64,000 nt of DNA from Eurosta solidaginis (GCF_040869045.1 NC_090319.1:376479601-376543600); one strand, 5' to 3'. Positions 20,370 through 32,803 are shown, counted from the first letter of the stretch. The notes: generated by a model not told the origin, from the sequence alone. Numbers and translations: made by a program.

Positions 20370-21573
20370 ACTACTATCAATAGCCAAGGTCCCTAGGTCA
20401 TCCCAATTAACGAAAAAGTATCAAAACTACTGGTTCTCAATTTGATTTTCGGTGTTGTTCATCATATCAGACTAAAGGATTGATGGGGAATATTTAGAAT
20501 AAGGTGCCACGATTTTCCAATTTTTTTTCTTTCGAGGGGTCGCGGGGTCCTAAAAATCACAAAAATTATCATCCGCAACTCTAGGAAACTCTTAGTTTAT
20601 GAAATCTAAGCTTTCTAATTTCCAAATTGAGTAAAATTTCAATTTAAGTCTTGCACTTAAAATTCGGGTCGCACATGTCGATAGCGGTATCAAAAGACGC
20701 GTATTTGCGTCAAGATTCAGAATCCGAAAGCAGAAACTATATTTTTTGTCTCGTTTAAAAGTTATTCGCGGAAAACCCGTCGGTACTATTGTCGCTTTTT
20801 CGTTGGTGCAATTAAACAAATGAAGGTGGTGAATAGTGTTGCCAGCTCCGCAACAATTTCTTTTTATCATGGTAGAGCATTATAAGGTGGTGGAACGTCG
20901 ACATAAATGCAAACAAACATACACTACCAATGTATTTTGGGCTTAAGTGCAAAATACATACATTTGTCAAAAAAAAATAAATACAAATCGGACTTTGTAG
21001 AGATTTTTATGCTGATTCCAACGGTGGATTTCTTTTTTGGTGCAAATGAAAGGTTTGGGGGTAATTCCATATCAAAAGGCGAAATTATGAATTTTTCAAA
21101 TCAAAATATCTCCGAAACTAGTGGATGGATTTCAAATTTTAAAAAATCGAAAAATAACTTATAAAAATACCTTTCATTTGGTGAATATATATCTTTAACT
21201 TTTCTATTCTTTATTTACCAAAAATATGAAAAAGCCCTTTTTTGGTGGAAATTTTTAAATTTTAATTTTAATTCTGCGTAGGCCCAAAATACATTGATAG
21301 TGTATGTTTGCTTGCATTTGTCGACGTGCCACCACCTTATAATGTTCTACCATGATAAAAAGAAATTGTTGCGGAGCTGGCAGCACTATTCACCACCTTC
21401 ATATGTTTTCGTTAGTTTAATTGCAACAACGAAAAAAGCGACAATAGTACCAACGGGTTTTCTGCGAATAACTTTTAAACGAGATAAAAAATATAGTTTC
21501 TGCTTTCGGATTCTAAATCTTGACGCGCATTTTGATACCGCTATCGACATGTGCGACCCGAATTTTAAGTGCA

Positions 21574-23561
21574 GTAGGTAGGTAGGTGGAACTGGCCGGT
21601 CCATGAGGACCTCACATAGACTGATTGAGTCCGTAGTGTTACCAGAAGTTTGTTTTAACGACCAAACTGAAAAACCCTATCAAAAACCAGGACCTATGTT
21701 ATAAAATAACTCCGTCCTCTTAGCAAATACTAGAAGCTTCCCAGGACTTAAGCCACTTGCTGCTTCTAGATCTGACAGCTGTATCACTCCTAATAGCTGG
21801 AGTCTTAGCCTGGCAAGTGCAGGGCATGAGCACAGAACGTGCTCGATCGTTTCCTCCTCCAACCCGCACTTCCTACATCTGCTATCACTGACCAAGCCTA
21901 GTTTAAAGGCATGTGACGCCAGAAGGCAGGTTCCAGTCAGAATACCCGTCATGAGTCTACAGTCCTCTCTTTTTAATAATAGGAGCAACTGTGTTAGTCT
22001 AAGGTTGTAAGACCTACACATAATCTTCGACACTTTACAGCCCCGCGCTTGAACCCACGCCTTTCCCGTTTGGTCGATCATGTGCACCTCTCGCCTTCGC
22101 TTAATCTCGCCCAATCTAATTGGGACATCTACGGAGCAAGCTTCAAGGGATGCACCCTTTTTAGCTAGTTCATCCGCTTTTTCATTCCCATCTATTCCCA
22201 TATGCCCTGGGACCCAATATAGATGTATGCTTCTCCCTGTCCCGATTCTCTCCAGAGACTGCTTACACTCTAACACGCATTTAGATGCTGTACTATGCGA
22301 GATTATTGCCTTAATTGCTGCTTGACTGTCAATATAAAAGTTAACACGGTTGCAGCTTAAGCTATTCTCTTCCAGGGTTTCTACTGCTTTGGTTACGGCT
22401 AATATTTCCGCTTGGAAAACGCTACAGTAATCCGGCAGCCTGTAGGATCTACTTATTTCCGGATCAGCGCAGTATACCGCAGACCCTACTCCTTCCACTA
22501 CTTTGGAACCATCGGTGTACACCTGTATCGCCTCGTCCGCCATTTGCGCACCCTTGCGCCAACCGTCCACCTCTATTGTGGCCTTAAGATCTCCCTCGAA
22601 GCGCAGATAGGGAATCATGTAGTCTGTTCGTCTTGTGATTGATGACGCTATACTACTAGGCCTTACGGTCGGCGCTCAAGCTGCCCCGAAGCACCGAGCC
22701 TGGTTGCGGTCGTTAACGCTTTGTTCTTTGCTACCAGGTCTACAGGTGGGATGTGCAAAATGGCATACAGTGCAGCCGTCGGGGTTGTTTTCAGGGCTCC
22801 CGTAATGCTAAGCATCGATAGTCTGCATACCCCCTCTAATTTTTTGAGGTATGTGGTTTTTTGTGTGGCTTTCCCCCAAACAAGAACTCCATAGTATATA
22901 ATAGGGCTTACAATCGCTGTAAAAACCCAATGAGAAAGAGAGGGCGATAGGCCCCACGTACACCCCAGCATTCTTTTACATGTGTAGAGTGCCGTTGAGG
23001 CCTTCCTGACCCTCTCCCCCACGTTGAGCTTCCATGACAGCTTACTATCTAGGATGATTCCTAAATATTTTGTACAAGGTTTCTCCTGTAAGGTCACCCC
23101 TCCTAACTTAGGCCTGGTCGAATTTGGAACCTTGTACCTCTTTGTAAACAGACCATATCCGTCTTCTCCGCATTGACTTTCAACCCGACATTAGATGCCA
23201 AGGTATGAATATCGCGAAGCGCCCGATCCATCAAAGAACTAGTCGTTGGAAGGCACTTTCCACTTATGACAATTGCAACGTCATCTGCGTAAGCCGTAAG
23301 TTTTACGGGTCCCTCATCGAATTGCCTGAGCAGTTGGTTGATGACCAGCGTCCACAGCAGAGGTGATAGCACCCCTCCCTGCGGCGTGCCCATGTCCACT
23401 GATTTCGTTGCCTCGTAATATCCCCATTGTGATGTAATCTTTCTGCAATTTAACATGCAGCCGATCCATCTGATTAAGGCAGGATGTACTTTAATGTAAT
23501 TAAGACCATCCATAATCGCCCATTTTGCAACATTACTGAAAGCCTCGGCAATGTCCAAGAA
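21574..23561 (-). mobile_element. LOA-like LINE, 5' truncated
   Basis: Inserted in the right arm of the inverted-repeat element. The 3' end on the minus strand has a (CCTA)n tail (21574-21588 on the plus strand is gtaggtaggtagg). The 5' end begins within the RT palm at DIAEAFSNV. About 11 nt of the arm are missing at the junction and I see no target duplication. It belongs to the same family as the fragment at 18000-18645. Confidence 0.8.
21680..23558 (-). pseudogene. LOA-like LINE ORF2 (RT palm and thumb plus RNase H)
   Basis: Three consecutive minus-strand frames: 23558-23103 with GTPQGGVLSPLLW and the catalytic YADD; 23097-22663 with KYLGIILDSKLSW and YYGVLVWGKA; 22618-21680 with a full RNase H1 domain (YTDGSK, FQAEILAV, DSQAAIK, WVPGHMGIDGNEKADELAK) followed by a CRKCG...H...C tail. 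RNase H after RT is typical of the I/LOA/R1-like group. Frameshifts near 23100 and 22640 and 5' truncation disable it. Confidence 0.85.
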
Positions 23562-23700
23562 GAAATTTTACTAAATTTGGAAATCAAAAAGCTTATATTT
23601 CATAAACTAAGAGTTTCCTAGAGCTGCGGATTCCATTTTGGTGATTTTTAGGACCCCCTCTACCCCTACAAATCAACAAAAGAAGAATCGTGGCACCTTA

Positions 23701-24113
23701 TATAAAATCCAACCAGGCTTGATTTCCTCGAAAGCGGTGCGGCCATATAGCGCAGTCGTTATATAACGGTAGAGTGTTGTCAAAAATGTCGCAACGTCAA
23801 AGTAATTATATGGAAAGTAAGACGGCGAAGATCACCGTAACGTAACAAAGCGATGGGGCAATAAATATAACGGCCGTAATGACGGTGCAAACTTGTTCAT
23901 CAACGTTATTTCTCACCGCTACACTCAAAGCGGTGAGCATATTGTCAAAAATTTGAAATTATTTATAAAAAATAAACATCATTTTGGAAGCTACATTTTA
24001 TTGAATATGTTTTTTCGCTCATACGCATTTGAAAAATTAATAAAGAAACCAAAAAACATGCGAAAATAAAATGATTTAATTTTGCGGGTCGTCTGCCGTA
24101 AGTCTTCGTAGCT
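23701..24113. other. Non-coding, possible diverged repeat
   Basis: No ORF of note. The motif gcggtg recurs with local inverted similarity (about 23728-23945, ending agcggtgagcatattgtcaaaaat), hinting at an old MITE, but the ends are not clear. Confidence 0.35.
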
Positions 24114-24532
24114 TAAAGGCCAATTAATGGTGACTTATTACCATAAAACCATAACCAGGTCAAACAGCTGTTCAACCCTACCTTAGGGAAATCAATGTAA
24201 TCGATTATAACCATAACGCTTTCGCCATAACCGTACCATAGCCAACCAATTGGTTTTTGGTTTCTCGCCAAATCCATGACCTAAAAATACATATTTGAGT
24301 TGGAGAATTTATCAACTTTTTGCTGATTTTATTTATTGTTTTGAATATGTTTTGACTAAAAGCCTTATTGTTTGAGGAATATGTTTGTAATTTTTTGCGT
24401 TTTCTTCGTTTTTATGAAATTTTCACGATTTTTAGGTTAAGGCGCCATTAATCGATCACAATGGAGATGGTTATGGATATGGGTAGGGTTACGACTATGG
24501 CGTTAGGGTTAAGGAAGTTTAATTAGCCCTTT
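24114..24532. mobile_element. Candidate MITE with degenerate terminal inverted repeats
   Basis: Left end aaaggccaattaa (about 24115) and right end ttaattagcccttt (about 24519-24532) are imperfect inverted repeats. Inside, both flanks are rich in ccataacc / ggttatgg motifs facing each other, e.g. accataaccaggt near 24148 and gatggttatggat near 24465. About 420 bp, no coding capacity. The target duplication is not clear. Confidence 0.45.
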
Positions 24533-24729
24533 AGCCACTATAAGTGGTCTTATACGCCAATTACACTGCTCAAGTTTGCCCGGTGTGTGCACTGGTTGCG
24601 CTATTTGCGCAGAGAACTGAGCTAAAATCAAAACGATTTTAATATTTACGCATGTCTGCATATATTGCACATGCTTTTTTCTTCATGTATGGTGAATTTT
24701 ACACAGTTTACCTGTGGTTCCTGATAATA

Positions 24730-25141
24730 GGGGGACTCATGAAAGCATATAAACTTATAAGATGTAAAATTATATCCATTTACACACGCTGTTATATGAA
24801 CGCACCTAGTAATACTCTTGATAAATTTGATTGTTTATCAACTGTATTATTGCCAAACAAAATTTTTTTGATTGTTATACAAATTAAAAAATGCCAAGAT
24901 TAAGTGAAAAATCAAAACTAAAACGCCTTTACTTGCTGATGTTGGAGATTTCTGATGAAAATGCCTGCTGTAATCTCTGCAAGGTTGCATTCCTTTGAGT
25001 TTACCGCATTTACACAATGAAATGTGCGCGTAAATTTATACAAATTGTGTAAATGATTTTTTTGACAGTTCGTTTACGCACTAGATAAATTTATACGTTT
25101 ACACACTTTATAAGGCATTTATACGGTTACATGAGTCCCCC
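24730..25141. mobile_element. 412-bp MITE with GGGGGACTCATG inverted ends
   Basis: Inverted ends gggggactcatg...catgagtccccc are flanked by TA on both sides (24728-24729, 25142-25143), and the match extends imperfectly inward (tataaacttataag versus ttataaggcatttata). It contains a 35-codon ORF (24891-24998) beginning MPRLSEKSKLKRLYLL that looks like the N-terminus of a transposase, perhaps PIF/Harbinger. This suggests an internally deleted derivative. The 2-bp TA duplication would be unusual for Harbinger (3 bp expected), so the superfamily is open. Confidence 0.65.
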
Positions 25142-25143
25142 TA

Positions 25144-25607
25144 ATATATAACATCAGTAATTATTGCTTAAAAATGTTAATACCGAAGGCGTAAGGACCA
25201 TCTCTAGCTTGTAACAGGAATTCACACAAATTCAATAATACATAATAATTTTTTTTACAATTACAACAAATGTTTCATTTGTTGCGCTGGTGGAAAAATG
25301 AATATTGCGCAGTACTGATATTAGTTGAGCTGGTCTTGCAATTAAAATATATATTTTATAAAAACAATGGAAAATAAACGCTTCTGGTGCGAGTTTTTCG
25401 ACTTATACCCTGAATTACCAGCACTGTGGAAAATAAATAGTGATTTTTTATACAATTAGTGCCTTTTTTAAACAATTAAAACTCATGTTTCATTTGTTCC
25501 GCTCTTTTAAAAATGAATACTGTGCAGTGTTTTTGAGCCGTGTATGTCAAAATTTTCATTTGCACAAATTTCGTCGTTTTATATTTTCGCATGGTTTTTG
25601 TGTCATG
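25144..25607. repeat. Diverged direct duplication, otherwise non-coding
   Basis: Two related segments, about 25268-25320 and 25486-25540, share gtttcatttgtt(g/c)cgct and aaaaatgaata(t/c)tg(c/t)gcagt. The longer context (taaaataaata, acaaatg) also repeats. No gene is seen. The LOA-like element inserted directly after it. Confidence 0.5.
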
Positions 25608-25620
25608 TATGGGCCGTCTT

Positions 25621-28600
25621 GGGGGCTAAGATACTTGGCTTGGATATCATAAGTGGTTTCAGGCTCTGGATCAGGGACTGATATCAGTCTTAGACCGGCC
25701 ATAGTGACGAATGTCACGCGTGATTAGTTATCACGTCCTGCACGAGGTGCCCCTGCTTCTACTGATAATGGCGGATCTAGAGAGGACAACTCGATAAAAC
25801 CCGCACCCCTTGAGTCATTGTGCCGAGCTCAGGGGAGGGAGAGTCAAGATCGGTACACAACGGTGACGAACTGGACTGTTTAAGGACTTTGATTTCACTT
25901 TACATTTTGACTTGATGACATTGGGCTGGTAGGTGCGGTATTCTGCCACTTTAGTAGGTCGGGGTGAAACCCTACCAAAATGGCTGGTAGGCTAATGCTG
26001 CACCTGCCCACGTCCCGTTAAAACCGTGGCGGGCCTCAAGGTACGTTCCGGCTCCGTCGCCGTTAAGTTGGTGGTGTAGGTGCGGTTGAAGATTTTCCCG
26101 CTTCGCGTCCGGTCTGGCTCTGAACGCATTACTCATAAGGTAATGCGTCAACCCTCGCGAGGCCTCCCTGCGTAGCATAGATAACCACGAGATCGTTAAA
26201 GGGCGACTACACAATCGGCTCCGGATAGCGGCCTTGAGGGGGGAGTTTTTAGAATGGACAATACTAATACGAATCCGCCAAGGATGGGGTGCGGAAGAAG
26301 AGCGCTTTTGATGGAAATCCGTCAAATCAATCTTCAGCACTCTAAGGCGGCTTCCGCAAATTTGTTGCTCTGCCTTGAAAAAGGCGGAGTGGATATAGTT
26401 CTTGTCCAGGAGCCGTGGCTGAGTAGTAACGGCAGTAAGATTTCTGGATTAAGGACTGGAAAATTCAACACCTTGGTGCATGCGGAGGCAAGTAGGCCTA
26501 GATCCTGTGTGCTTGTTAAAAAAGAGATTAAAGCTTTTATTCTCTCTAATTTCAGCAATGCTGACGTAACCACGGTCTGCCTCGAGCGAGGAAGTAATGA
26601 AATGTGGGTGGTCTCAGCGTACATGCCCCACGGGGACGTAGTGGGACCACCACCTGCGATACTGGGTGAAATCACCGCTGAAGCAAGGCGGAGAGGTGTT
26701 GGCGTGATCATCGGTGCCGATGCAAATGCCCATCATAGCATTTGGGGAAGCTCGGATACCAACACTAGAGGTGAGTCTTTATTTACTTTTATTGTAGATG
26801 AGGGACTTTGTATATGTAATAGGGGGAATGACCCGACTTTTATTACTGCGTTAAGGGAGGAGGTCCTGGACCTCACCCTGGTTAGTAGAGAACTGGAAGG
26901 TCGGATATCTGGATGGAGGGTTCTCAACGAGCACTCCTTCTCTGATCACCGATATATTCAGTTCTCAGTGAACGAAGAACGTCCCGGTAAAATATCTTTT
27001 AGGAACCCTAAAAGTACTAACTGGGACTTGTATTGTAGGAAGCTGGGAGAGCTACTGCCTGCGGTGCCTATCATTAGTTCGGGCCTGTCCGAATCTGAGA
27101 TAGACGTTCTGGTGGAAAACTTCACCTCGGCAAGCAATAGCGCCTTTCAGCTGTCCTGCCCATTGAAAACTTACAGGGGGAAGGGCAAGCCGCCCTGGTG
27201 GTCGGATTCTCTTGACGACCTAAGAGCGTCCAGTCGGCGGCTCTTCAACAGAGCCAGGAGGAGTAAATTACCCTCGGACTGGGAGCTCTATAAGGTGAGT
27301 CTGGGGATTTATAAATATGAAATAAGGATAGCCAAGCGAGATGCATGGCGAAGCTTCTGCGAAAACGTAGAAGGCTGCAATGAACCCGCGAGATTTAGAA
27401 AAATACTCTCTAGGAACCCCGCTCCTCTGGGGTATCTGAGAGATAATGGTGGGGACTGGTCGATGAGTAGCGAGGAGTCCCTAAGGCTTTTACTGGACAA
27501 TCATTTTCCCGATGTCCCAGTTGCGCAGGGATCTTCGCCTGCATGGTCGGCGGTCGTTGGCCATGCAGAAGTGCCTGCCATTCCAATACGGGAAAGTCAG
27601 ATAACCTGGGCTATAGGGTCGTTCAAGCCCTATAAGTCTCCGGGCCCGGATGGAATCATTCCTGCGCAGCTTCAAAGGTCTTTGGGGATTTCCTGCCGCT
27701 GGTTGGCCATCATATATACTAACTGCCTCAGGCTTAACTATATCCCGAAGTCTTGGCACACGGTTAGGGTTATTTTCATTCCGAAGGCCGGCAGAAGCTC
27801 TCATGTATCACCTAAGGATTTCAGGCCAATCAGTCTCTCGTCGTTTCATCTTAAGACGTTTGAGCGGTTGATTGACCTGTACCTACGGGAAAGGATACTT
27901 CGGGGGTTACTGTCGGCTTCACAACATGCGTACTGCAAGGGCAGATCGACGGAAACGGCTCTCCATTCGATTGTAAAGCAAATAGAGGGGTCCCTAGAAC
28001 CCAAAGAGTATGCTCTGGGTGCCTTTCTAGACATCGAGGGAGCTTTTAACAATGTCTTACCGGGGTCAATCGAAAGAGCTCTGGTGGGTTTAGGAGTCGA
28101 GGCGACTCTGGTTGAATTTATTAGCAAACTTCTATGCGGCAGAATTGTCGCAGCGGAGTGGGGAGGGGCCATAATTAAGAGGAAGGTGTGCAGGGGCACG
28201 CCACAGGGGGTGTCCTATCTCCTCTCCTCTGGGTTGTGGTAGTCAACGAGCTTCTTGTGGAGCTGGAAGCCAATGGTTGTCGGGTGGTTGCCTATGCAGA
28301 TGACCTCGCTATCCTAGTCAGAGGCAAATTTCTGGGCGCCCTGCGCGATGTTCTTCAGGGCTACCTGGATACTGTGGCTAGGTGGGCTGAATCATGTGGA
28401 TTGGCGGTCAACCCGGGAAAAACGGAATTGGTCCTTTTCACAAGAAGATATAAGGTGCCCGATTTCAGAACTCCCTCGATTGGAGGGGTACCGTTGGTAC
28501 TTTCTGATAGGGTTAAATATTTGGGGATTGTCCTGGAGACCCAATGTGGAAGATCGGGCCAGGAAGGCCGCCATTGCCTTGTACTGCTGCAGAGGAGCTA

Positions 28601-30003
28601 TCGGAAAGAGATGGGGACTCTCGCCAAGAATAGTACACTGGCTTTATGAGATGGTGGTCAAACCGATTCTGCTATATGGGGTGCTGGTCTGGTGGAAAGC
28701 ACTGGACACGCCGAGCACCTCCAAAATGTTAGTGTCAGTGCAACGGACGGCGCTGATCGGTATCAGTGGCGCTCTCAGAACAACGCCTACCTTGGCACTG
28801 AACGTCATGCTGAACATATACCCAGTAGATATTGCGGGAAAGGCGGCCGCGGCAAGGTCGTTGGTCAGGCTTCGTGATATGGGATATAGACTTTCTGACC
28901 GCGGACACTCTAGCCTTCTTACCAGTTTCGACTTCATCCCGGACAGAACGGACTACTGTATGCCGATAACAGCTCCCTATACAACCTTCACCCCAGTTAT
29001 TCCAGAGAGAGAGGATTGGGGAAGAGGAATTATCTGGGGCATGGGACCGGTTAACTTGTTCACGGATGGGTCAAAGCTGGATGGAAAGGTTGGTGGGGGG
29101 GGTCTTTTGTCAAGAGCTAAATTTAAGCCGCAAGTTTAAGTTGGCTGATCACTGCAGTGTATTCCAAGCGGAAATTGCTGCGATTAAGGATGCGGTGGAT
29201 GGAATGCTATCCAGTGCTACCACGGTTAGGGAATTTAACATCTACTCTGATAGCCAATCGGCTATCAAGGCCTTGAGCTCAACTACAGTGCGATCGAGGG
29301 TGGTCTGGGAGTGCCTGACCTCGCTTGCGATTGCATCGAATTATTTTACAATTAAGATTATCTGGGTCCCGGGCCATAGTGATATCCCGGGTAACTGTCA
29401 AGCGGATCTCTTAGCCCGCATCGGTACAACTGAACCGGATGAAGATGGCTGTAGGGACTTCGGGATCCCGCTGGCCACCTGTGGATTGCTCCTCCATAGC
29501 TGGGCCTCGAATCAGCTCAGCAAACGTTGGGCGGATACCACGTCTTGCAGGGTAGCAAGATCTTTCTGGCCGAAAGTGGATGGCAGGAGGTCTGCTGAAA
29601 TAATTGGGTTCACTAAGGCTCACCTATCAATGGTCATTGGGGTTTTGACAGGGCACTGTCCCATGGGTATCCATGCGGTACGTCTCAATATACTGGAAAC
29701 TCCATCCTGCTGCAGCTGTGTGGAGGATGATGAGGTGGAATCACCAAATCACTTTATGCTTGATTGTGCAGCTTTTGCCAGAATTAGGCGAAAGTACTTC
29801 GGTAGCGACTCACTTGGATCTCCCGAGGATATATCCAAAGTTGAGATCGGTATCATTCGGAGCTTTATCGTTGCTACCCAACGATTCTCTGGATCTAGGT
29901 CACCGTTATTTTTGGTGTATGTGGTATCACAACGGACCTTCGTGTTGTCCAAGTGAGCTATCCTTATCAGGGCAGCTACCACCTAACCTATCCTATCCTA
30001 TCC
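25621..30003 (+). mobile_element. LOA-like LINE bounded by a 13-bp target duplication
   Basis: Perfect target duplication tatgggccgtctt at 25608-25620 and 30004-30016. The 4.38-kb insertion has a 5' region of 633 bp without ORF, one long ORF (26254-29956, broken by three frameshifts) and a short 3' UTR ending in a (TATCC)n tail. EN, RT and RNase H are all present in order. LOA-clade elements usually have a gag-like ORF1 before this; none is visible here, so it is either a derivative or an ORF1-less type. Confidence 0.85.
26254..29956 (+). pseudogene. LOA-like LINE ORF2: AP endonuclease, reverse transcriptase, RNase H
   Basis: Frame 1 (26254-28242): EN with INLQHSKAA, LVQEPWL, GADANAHHSIWGS and SDHRYI; RT blocks KSPGPDGI, DFRPISLSSFHLKTFERL, GRSTETAL, FLDIEGAFNNV. 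A one-base loss in a G-run near 28208 shifts to frame 3 (GGVLSPLLWVVVVNELL, catalytic YADD at about 28293). A second shift near 28530 and a third near 29095 lead to the RNase H (LFTDGSK, FQAEIAAIKDAV, YSDSQSAIKAL, WVPGHSDIPGNCQADLLAR) and a C-terminal CCSCVED...H...C motif. Stop at 29954-29956. Apart from the three shifts it is complete, so it is a recently inactivated copy. Confidence 0.85.
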
Positions 30004-30016
30004 TATGGGCCGTCTT

Positions 30017-31284
30017 AGTAAAGCGCCACCGCTTTTGGAGGAAACCAAGCATTAAGTGCTTTCTCAAAATTTTCTCAAACGTTAATATATAAAAAGCATT
30101 TGGGACGGGCATTTTGGTCATAATGTAATACCTATATGACACTACTTTATTTTCGTGTATTCTTTTATGTATTTTATCTTAAATTTTTTGTCGCATTGTC
30201 TCCTAATGCGGCTTCAGTACTGGTGTAAGTGTGTAAACTATAGTTCAAAAAACTAACGAAATACAACGAAAATATAATCTAGTTCATTAAAAACAAACGA
30301 GCCCGTTTGTATTTCGATAGGTTTTTTTTTCATATTCGGCCGTTTTTTCTTTAATTTTTTCTGACACATAAAAATTTTGTTTTTAGTTTGAAAACTTGGT
30401 GCATAAAAACACAATTAAAATCAACTTTCTTGTGAAAAAAGTGAACCATTAGAGACCGAAATAATTTTCGCGTGTTATATGCATGGTTTTTATTGTTAAA
30501 AGTGTTAATGTAACAATAAAATGTAAAACATAAACAAAAACAATTCAAACTCATTACTTTTGGGGGAATAGTGGTCTCGCTTTTTCATGATAGAAATTTT
30601 TTTTGTGTTTTGAATTTCCGATGAAGTTTCGTCAGTCTTTTTTATCTTGGAATTCAAGCAAAAATAAAAGAGTGTCATATATACTTAAGCCAAGCTTGGA
30701 AATTTTGAATTTAAAATCTTATTACATTTCATTTATTTAGCATTTTGGGAAACATTTCTTTTTTTATTTATTTCCTTCATAAAATTGTTTCCATTTTTTT
30801 ATGCAACCATTCATTTAAACCTGGAACTGGATTATTTCTTGGAACTGGAAGAAATCCTCATGAAATGAAAAAAAGTATTAAGTATTGCCGGTTTCTACCG
30901 GAAAATTATCAAAAAACAAGACATATGCCAAGTTTACGCATGCACTAACCTACAATAAGTTCACATCTATGCGTTCATATGTATCTTATTCCTAGGAACT
31001 AGATTATTACTTGCCCTTTTTACGTTTCTCTTATTTTTCGTGCTTCCACTTAGAGATAACATCACAGAGGTGGTTCTTTGTCTATGAAAATCGGCATATC
31101 TAAAGTTTTTTCATAATTACCGATTATCGACGGAAAAATGTGTATGGGAAATGTAGTTATTTAACTAGAAATTAGTCTCGTCATATGTAAATTAGGTTTT
31201 ATGAGTTACAAAATAGTGGCTATAAAGTTCACTTATGTCTCATCCTTATGAGCTACTAGATTATTTGCTGTCGAATTTTCAAGT
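30017..31284. other. Non-coding, no feature recognised
   Basis: AT-rich sequence with only short ORFs of no known family. A small inverted pair (ctaacgaaatac near 30255 and gtatttcgatag near 30309) may be a relict of a small element. Confidence 0.5.
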
Positions 31285-31387
31285 TTTTATTTATTTTATT
31301 TTTTTTTATTTAATTATTTATTACGGTCTTTAAGTCCTAGTTGATGTTAAGTAAACATTTGTTTCATTAAATATTAAGTGTTTTACA

Positions 31388-32760
31388 TTATAAAAATAAT
31401 TTTACTTTAAACTTATTAATATTTTCACAATCTTTTATCGCAGTAGGTAGTTCATTGTAAATTTTGTACCCTGTGTATTCTAAAGCCTTCTTTGCGAACT
31501 CTGTTCTTACTCTAGGCAGTCTTATATTATTGCAGTATCTAGTTCCATAACTATGAATCTCGTGATTATATATTATTTTATTGCTCAGGTAACTCGGTAG
31601 CATTCCTAATCTTACATGATGTATAAATTTCAAAGTGAAGTAACTTATTGACTGTTTTATACTAAGCCAGTTTAACCGATTCAGCATTATAGTTTTTGAT
31701 GTTCTTGGGGGACATTTTAATATAAATCGCATTGCCTTGTTTTGTTGTATTTGGATTCTTTTAATTTGCATATCACTCGCTATCAGCAGAATTGTAGGAC
31801 AGTGTATAAAGTGCAGCTCAATAATTGAGCGATACACCAGTATTTTATGACGTTGACTAATATGTTTGCATGTTCTGTACATGAATCCTATTTTCTGCGC
31901 AATTTTTATTTCAAGATAATTTATATGTTCTCCAAAATTCAGGTTTTCATCAGTTAAAACTCCTAAGTACTTCATTTCATTTCCTCTTTGTATTAAGTTG
32001 TTTTTTATGTTCAGGGTTATATTGTTTAAATCGTTATTACGTATGATGTTCTGGTTTTTGCAAAATTCCATGAACTTAGTCTTATCTACATTTAACTTAA
32101 ATTTTTTAAGGCACAACCAGTTGTATAGAGAGTCAAGATCTTCTTGTGCTTTCTGCATTGCACAGTCGGCATATTTCTCACTGATGATGAGCAGTGCATC
32201 ATCCGCAAATAGACGTATATTGCAATATTTTAAGCATTTTTTTATATCATTTATGTATAATGTAAATAGTATTGGTGCAAGTACTGAACCTTGTGACAAT
32301 CCAATATCTTCGTCCACAACCGATGAAACTGCATTTCCAAGTACCGTCCTTTGCTTTCTGTCACTCAGATAACTTCGAAATCATTCCAAAGCCCTTCCTC
32401 TGATACCAGTTTTGAACAAAACATTCAACAATTCCCGTCTATCAACTGTTTCAAAGGCCCGTTTCAAGTCTAAGAAGACAGACACCAAAACTTTTGTATC
32501 TGATATACCTTCTTTCTATTCTGCAATAACCATGTTAAGTGCTGTTTCACAAGAATGGCTCTTCCTGAATCCAGACTGTTCTGGTATAATAACTTTGTGC
32601 TTTTCTAGGTATGCCACCAATTTATTTTTCACCACCATTTCCATAATTTTCTCATCTGAGGGTAACGTATTGATTGGCCGTAACTCCTCCGGTTTCACTG
32701 TATTTTTAACTTTTTCCACAGGTACTATTGTTGAAACTTTCCAGCAGTTTGGAACAATGC
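31388..32760 (-). pseudogene. CR1/Daphne-like LINE copy A, reverse transcriptase
   Basis: RT motifs in order: EELRPINTLPSDEKIMEMVV, EQSGFRKSHSCETAL, FLDLKRAFETVDR, GLSQGSVLAPILFTLYI, and the catalytic FADD (with LFADDALLI). Then come KYLGVLTDENLNF and the thumb to a stop at 31388. In-frame stops near 32514 and 32378 and the insertions upstream break it. It has no RNase H. Confidence 0.8.
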
Positions 32761-32803
32761 CATTATTTAGGACTCATTTATTATGTCTTTGTAAAAGTTG
32801 CCA

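Larger units (their letters stand above)
20503..23698. mobile_element. Long-terminal-inverted-repeat DNA element, split by an LOA-like LINE
   Basis: Left arm 20503-20945 is the inverted copy of 21281-21573 plus 23562-23698 (about 440 bp per arm). Ends read aggtgccacgatt outward-in, and are flanked by TA on both sides (20501-20502, 23699-23700), compatible with a TA target duplication as in Tc1/mariner-type elements. The loop 20946-21280 is AT-rich and non-coding. Without the LINE the element was about 1.2 kb. Small ORFs in the arms (20592-20870 and 21294-21581) are the same sequence read from the two arms, not genes. Confidence 0.75.

Noticed and set aside
20592..21604. Two similar ORFs on opposite strands that look like a duplicated gene
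   Set aside because: They are the two arms of the inverted-repeat DNA element read in opposite directions.
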